This document shows positions 60,459-64,000 of a stretch of DNA of 64,000 bases, piece by piece. Positions within the stretch are counted from its first letter, which is position 1, and every line of letters begins with the position of its first letter. The notes below the pieces were generated by a model. The model searched no databases. It saw nothing but the letters and a program-made list of their open reading frames with translations, and had not been told where the DNA came from. The DNA is from Haladaptatus cibarius D43 (GTDB taxonomy: Archaea > Halobacteriota > Halobacteria > Halobacteriales > Haladaptataceae). The stretch is taken from NCBI RefSeq assembly GCF_000710615.1, contig NZ_JDTH01000001.1:248001-312000 (forward strand), in the 5' to 3' direction. A program made the translations under genes and the position numbers.

Positions 60459-61838
60459 TTATCCAAACGGCCCGAGTCCGCCACCGCCTCCGCCGCCCTG
60501 CATTTTCTTCATCATGCGCTCCATATCGCCGCCCTGTCCCATGCCTTGGAACTGTTTGAGCGTCTGGGACATCATCTTGTGTTGCTGGAGCAGTTCGCGG
60601 ATGCGCTCTTCGTCCTTGCCGCTTCCGCGCGAAATACGCCGAATTTGGCTCGCGCCGACCGACCGCGGGTTTTCGAGTTCGTTCTCGGTCATCGAATCCA
60701 TGATGACCTCGAAGGCGCGCATTCGGTCTTTCGTCACGTCCATCGCGTCGTCCGGCAGTTCGTCCATGAGTCCGCCACCCATCCCCGGAATCATGTCCAT
60801 CACTTGGTCGAGCGGCCCCATCTTGTTCATCGCGTTCATCTGGTGGCGCATGTCTTTGAGGGTGAACTGGCCTTTCAGCATGTCCTCCGGATCCCAGTCT
60901 TCCTCTTCTTCTTGCGTCTCCTCCATCGCGCGCTGGACGCGCTCGGTGAGTTGGCCGAGGTCGCCCATGCCGAGCAGACGCGAGATGAAACTGTTCGGTT
61001 CGAATCGTTCTACGTCCTGTACGGTCTCACCGGAACCGAGGAACGCAATCGAGGAATCAGTCTCGTTGACGGCGGTCAGGGCACCACCACCTTTTGCGGT
61101 ACCGTCGAGTTTCGTGATGACGACGCCGTTGATGCCGATGGATTTGTCGAACTGCTTCGCTTGGTCTTTCGCTCCCTGTCCGATTGCGGCGTCCAGAACG
61201 AGCAGATTTCTGTCGGGGTTGACCGCCGATTCGATTTCCTCGATTTCGGCGATGAGGTCGTCTTCCAGCGCGTGCCGACCGGCGGTGTCCACGATGTGGA
61301 TGTCCGCATCGGCGGTTTCTTCCAATCCCTTGCGGGCGATTTCGACCGGGTCGTCGTTGTCGGGATTGCCGTAGAAATCCACCTCGGCGCGGGAACACAT
61401 CTCCTTAGCTTGATCGTAGGCACCGGGGCGGAACGTGTCTGTCTGGATGACAGCGGGCCGAAGTCCTTTCTTCGAGAACCACCACGCCATTTTCGCGGAG
61501 GTGGTCGTCTTACCGGAACCCTGCAAACCGGCGAGGAGAATGGTCTGATTTTCGAGCGGGATATCCGTGCTTTCGCCGACGAGGTCTACCAGCTCCTCGT
61601 AGACGATGCTCAGGACGTGGTCGCGGGCCGTGGTTCCGCCCGGCGGTTCTTCTTCCAGCGCTCGGGTTTTGATGGAGTCAGAAAGCTCCATCACGAGGCT
61701 CACGTCAACGTCAGCCTGCAAGAGCGAGCGCTGAATTTCTTTTACGATTTCCTCGATGTCGTCCTCACCGACGCGGGATTTCCCACTCAACTTGTCGAGG
61801 GAACCGCGAAGAGAACTACCGAGATTGTCGAGCACCAT
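60459..61838 (-). CDS. srp54: Signal recognition particle protein SRP54
   Basis: A 459-residue GTPase of co-translational targeting. N domain (1-85); G domain with G1 '[12 protein letters not shown]' (about 107), '[12 protein letters not shown]' (about 190), '[11 protein letters not shown]' (about 248). M domain (about 300-450) has Met-rich helices '[36 protein letters not shown]' that hold signal peptides and 7S RNA, and the tail is Gly-rich. Length and motifs are complete. The 7S RNA gene and ftsY are not in the window. Confidence 0.97.
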   Translation of the reverse strand: MVLDNLGSSLRGSLDKLSGKSRVGEDDIEEIVKEIQRSLLQADVDVSLVMELSDSIKTRALEEEPPGGTTARDHVLSIVYEELVDLVGESTDIPLENQTILLAGLQGSGKTTTSAKMAWWFSKKGLRPAVIQTDTFRPGAYDQAKEMCSRAEVDFYGNPDNDDPVEIARKGLEETADADIHIVDTAGRHALEDDLIAEIEEIESAVNPDRNLLVLDAAIGQGAKDQAKQFDKSIGINGVVITKLDGTAKGGGALTAVNETDSSIAFLGSGETVQDVERFEPNSFISRLLGMGDLGQLTERVQRAMEETQEEEEDWDPEDMLKGQFTLKDMRHQMNAMNKMGPLDQVMDMIPGMGGGLMDELPDDAMDVTKDRMRAFEVIMDSMTENELENPRSVGASQIRRISRGSGKDEERIRELLQQHKMMSQTLKQFQGMGQGGDMERMMKKMQGGGGGGGLGPFG

Positions 61839-62023
61839 TGTTACCGAGTGTTTGGTTTTCTGGCGGTTTAAATGCTTTCAGGTGTCAATTTCCTCCCTAC
61901 TCAACACCCTCGGCGGTTTCTTGACGAGCGTTTCTCGCCATGGTACTCTGTCTATACTGTCTCTACCGCCGCCACCAACACCTCGGCCAACCGTAAGCAG
62001 AAAAATCGAGCGAGGTTTCGAAC

Positions 62024-62668
62024 TCAGTCGTCGGAAGACGCCTGTCCGAACTGCTGTGGCGGCAATCGAAGTTCGTCCAGTCCGGGCAGATGTTTGACGT
62101 TATAGATGACCTGCATATCGTCAGTCGCCGGTTCGCAAATGCAGGACAGGCGGAATCCGCGGTCGGTCATCTCCGAGGAGAGGACGTGATTCGAGAACAT
62201 TTCCGTCTCCCCTTCTACGACCGCAACTGCGCAGTTTGCACACGCCCCGCCGCGGCAGGCAAAGGGCCAATCGAATCCGCGATTTTCGGCGGCTTCGAGC
62301 AGTGACTCCTGTTCTTCGACGCGAAACTGGCCGTACTCTTCGGGGTCAAGTCCGGCCGCGGCGGCTTTCCGGAACAGGTTTTCGTCGTCGATTTCCCAGC
62401 CGTAATCGTCGAGAATCTCGTAGTTGAGGAACTCGACCTGTGGCTTTTGTTGGGCGGGATGTTCTTCGACCTCCTCCTGTTTCTCGTCGTATTCTTCGGT
62501 TCCGTATCCGGCTTGAATCCGTTCGTATGCGGATTTGACGCGCTGAAACTCGCGCGCGGAGCCGCCGCCGTCGGGATGGGCCTCCTTCACGCGCTGTCTG
62601 TAGGCTTCAACGATTTCCGCGTCGTCCGCATCCGAATCTATCCCTAAAATATCGAACGGGGATTTCAC
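62024..62668 (-). CDS. DnaJ-ferredoxin fusion protein ([2Fe-2S])
   Basis: A 214-residue fusion. A J-domain (about residues 1-65) starts 'SPFDILGIDSDADDAEIVEAYRQRVKEAHPDGGG', with HPD intact at about 35. A linker leads to a halophilic plant-type [2Fe-2S] ferredoxin (about 82-205) with 'VEFLNYEILDDYGW', cluster ligands Cys-x4-Cys-x2-Cys in CRGGACANC and a fourth Cys in 'RLSCICEP'. The acidic insertion typical of halophilic ferredoxins is present. The start is GTG (ending 62668), directly before the J domain. It may deliver electrons or assist Fe-S assembly; the J domain should recruit DnaK. Confidence 0.92.
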   Translation of the reverse strand: MKSPFDILGIDSDADDAEIVEAYRQRVKEAHPDGGGSAREFQRVKSAYERIQAGYGTEEYDEKQEEVEEHPAQQKPQVEFLNYEILDDYGWEIDDENLFRKAAAAGLDPEEYGQFRVEEQESLLEAAENRGFDWPFACRGGACANCAVAVVEGETEMFSNHVLSSEMTDRGFRLSCICEPATDDMQVIYNVKHLPGLDELRLPPQQFGQASSDD

Positions 62669-62784
62669 ACGTAGTGTTAGGAAATCGAGTTCATAAATCC
62701 TGTCCCCAACCGCGCGAGTGGTCAAACTGGTTTTCGATACTACCAAAACCAATCTTGAAGCCGTCTCATGCCGAAAGGTTCGGT

Positions 62785-63342
62785 ATGCGACTGTTCGTGA
62801 GCATCGACCTGCCGGACTCCCTCGCGGAGGGCGTCGCGGGCGTCCAAGACCGATTTCGGGATGCGGAAGGACTGAGCTTCACCGACCCGCGACAAGCTCA
62901 CGTGACGCTGAAATTCCTCGGCGACGTGGACGAAGACCGGATTCCAGCCATCGAGAAGGCTCTCGAATCGGCAGTCGGGTCCGACGTCGGTTTCGGTTCG
63001 TTTCGGGCATCGGTCGGCGGATTGGGCGTCTTCCCGAGCCTCGACTACATCAGCGTGGTGTGGGTCGGTGTCAATGACGGAACAGAAGAAATGCGACTGC
63101 TCCACGACGCCGTCGAATCGCGCGTCTATGAACTCGGCTTCGAACCGGAAGACAACGATTTCGTCCCGCACATTACCATCGCCAGAATGCAACATGCTGG
63201 CGGGAAGGAACTCGTGCAGGAGAACGTTCGAGAGCTCGATCCCGAAATCGGAGAGATGGAAGTCAAGGAGATTCGACTGACGAAAAGCGAGTTGACGAGC
63301 GAGGGCCCGGAGTATTCGACCGTTTCCGCGTTCGGGCTGTAA
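62785..63342 (+). CDS. thpR: RNA 2',3'-cyclic phosphodiesterase ThpR
   Basis: A 185-residue 2H phosphoesterase that opens 2',3'-cyclic phosphates in RNA, formerly called a 2'-5' RNA ligase. Both catalytic motifs are visible: 'HVTLKFLG' (about residue 43) and 'HITIARMQ' (about 132). It starts '[11 protein letters not shown]', the family signature. ATG 62785 was chosen over the longer reading from 62674, which crosses the divergent gene's promoter. It lies upstream of the L39e operon in the same direction. Confidence 0.93.
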   Translation: MRLFVSIDLPDSLAEGVAGVQDRFRDAEGLSFTDPRQAHVTLKFLGDVDEDRIPAIEKALESAVGSDVGFGSFRASVGGLGVFPSLDYISVVWVGVNDGTEEMRLLHDAVESRVYELGFEPEDNDFVPHITIARMQHAGGKELVQENVRELDPEIGEMEVKEIRLTKSELTSEGPEYSTVSAFGL

Positions 63343-63395
63343 CCCCGTTTGAAAGGAACAAGATTTTAAGCCACGGCGGAAAAGTGGCAACCACT

Positions 63396-63548
63396 ATGGG
63401 CAAGAAGTCGAAGGCCAAAAAGAAGCGGCTTTCCAAATTGGAACGGCAGAACAGCCGCGTCCCTGCGTGGGTCATCATGAAGACCGACCGAGACGTGATG
63501 CGAAACCCAAAACGCCGCAACTGGCGGCGTAGCGACACTGACGAATAA
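63396..63548 (+). CDS. rpl39e: Ribosomal protein L39e
   Basis: A 50-residue very basic protein starting [16 protein letters not shown], with '[28 protein letters not shown]', the complete L39e sequence of the 50S subunit's exit tunnel. It is too short for routine ORF calling. A TTTTAA stretch 27-32 nt ahead is the likely TATA. Its stop codon shares one base with the L31e ATG (TAATG), so translation is coupled. Confidence 0.97.
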   Translation: MGKKSKAKKKRLSKLERQNSRVPAWVIMKTDRDVMRNPKRRNWRRSDTDE

Positions 63549-63826
63549 TGAGCGCAAGTGATTTCGAGGAGCGAGTCATCACGGTTCCGCTCCGAGATGT
63601 GAAAGCAGAACCGAAGCAGAAACGCGCCGGAAAGGCGATGAAAGTGGTGCGCGGACACCTCGCCAAACATTTCAAGGTTGACGAGGAAGACGTGCGTCTC
63701 GACCCCTCCATCAACGAAGCGATTTGGTCGCGCGGTCGGAAGAACCCGCCACGAAAAATCCGCGTTCACGCGGCGCGCTTCGACGAAGAGGGCGAAGCCG
63801 TCGTCGAGGCGGAGTACGAAGAGTAG
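63548..63826 (+). CDS. rpl31e: Ribosomal protein L31e
   Basis: A 92-residue 50S protein. It begins '[31 protein letters not shown]' and contains '[36 protein letters not shown]', the L31e core. It overlaps the L39e stop by one base and precedes the aIF6 gene by 4 nt, forming the conserved archaeal rpl39e-rpl31e-aif6 operon. Confidence 0.96.
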   Translation: MSASDFEERVITVPLRDVKAEPKQKRAGKAMKVVRGHLAKHFKVDEEDVRLDPSINEAIWSRGRKNPPRKIRVHAARFDEEGEAVVEAEYEE

Positions 63827-63830
63827 AGCG

Positions 63831-64000
63831 GTGCTTCGTACCGCGTTTAATGGGTCGTCGTACGTTGGTGTCTTCGCACGAGCCACTGACGAGTACCTCC
63901 TGATTCGACCCGATTTGGACGATGAACTGGTCGAATCTCTCGCACAGGAGTTGGAAGTCGAGAGTATCGAGACGAATCTCGGTGGGTCGTCCACCGTTGG
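63831..64000 (+). CDS. eif6: Translation initiation factor aIF6, 5' part (cut by window end)
   Basis: GTG start at 63831, 4 nt after the L31e stop. The visible 56 codons read [20 protein letters not shown] then '[37 protein letters not shown]', the N-terminal anti-association repeat of IF6 with the GGSSTVG turn. It binds the large ribosomal subunit to block premature joining. The rest lies outside the window. Confidence 0.93.
   Translation, partial: MLRTAFNGSSYVGVFARATDEYLLIRPDLDDELVESLAQELEVESIETNLGGSSTV

Noticed and set aside
1-64000. Insertion sequences, prophage or integrated plasmid
   Set aside because: No transposase, integrase, capsid or replication-initiator frame was seen; gene content and composition are uniform.

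Overview
The window is an ordinary stretch of haloarchaeal chromosome. The evidence is consistent: very acidic proteins, many Tat (RR) signal peptides, eukaryote-type ribosomal proteins L39e and L31e followed by aIF6, an archaeal Hef nuclease, RFC small subunit, SRP54, the ubiquitin-like modifier SAMP2, a halophilic DnaJ-ferredoxin fusion, and TATA boxes about 25 nt ahead of leaderless starts. By eye the base composition is moderately GC-rich, lower than in Haloferax or Halobacterium, so a Haladaptatus-like genus is possible. I cannot establish the genus from the sequence alone. I see no rRNA, CRISPR array, insertion sequence or prophage.

Layout. 0-7.3 kb: small haloarchaeal proteins, a CBS protein overlapping glyS, a dolichol-kinase-like membrane protein, and Hef. 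7.5-12.1 kb: an SSSCA1-like zinc protein, a solo Cas4-like nuclease, a Sua5-type synthase, a cysteine-free redoxin paired with a glutaredoxin, and a CorC-like CBS membrane protein. 12.5-15.3 kb: a bioY-ecfA-ecfT biotin transporter with an upstream operator-like palindrome. 15.4-24.2 kb: an HdrD-like Fe-S protein, LarB, a histone-fold protein, RpiA, a MacB-like permease and small proteins. 23.4-25.3 kb: two divergent rhodaneses. 26.3-30.2 kb: a thiBPQ-type thiamine transporter. 30.2-33 kb: two secreted minus-strand proteins, a PQQ-type propeller and a cupredoxin. 33.2-37.6 kb: an XPD/DinG-like helicase and an HD phosphohydrolase separated by a highly structured 0.8-kb gap. 37.6-40.8 kb: a sugar ABC importer without its ATPase. 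41-44.3 kb: an ATP-grasp-like protein, a siderophore-binding lipoprotein with iron-box operators, and a GAP-like membrane protein. 44.7-51.3 kb: alaS, an ABC exporter and rfcS. 51.4-56.5 kb: an exported bactofilin-like protein, SAMP2-GNAT, a phosphohexomutase, an FMN reductase, GIY-YIG and a mini zinc-ribbon protein. 57.2-60.3 kb: tRNA-Arg(TCT), a UPF0200/UPF0201 pair and two MgtE half proteins. 60.4-64 kb: SRP54, DnaJ-ferredoxin, ThpR and L39e-L31e-aIF6, the last cut by the window edge.

The most unusual signal is non-coding. A dispersed element occurs as oppositely oriented pairs in three long intergenic gaps (about 19.87-20.21, 35.71-36.11 and 57.39-57.75 kb). Members share a core close to TCGGTTGGGGAGG, and four carry a 5' hairpin in which a tandem G-A mismatch is kept while the flanking stem changes with compensating substitutions. 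Next to the third pair, the 3' end of tRNA-Arg is duplicated and built into a near-perfect 67-nt hairpin.
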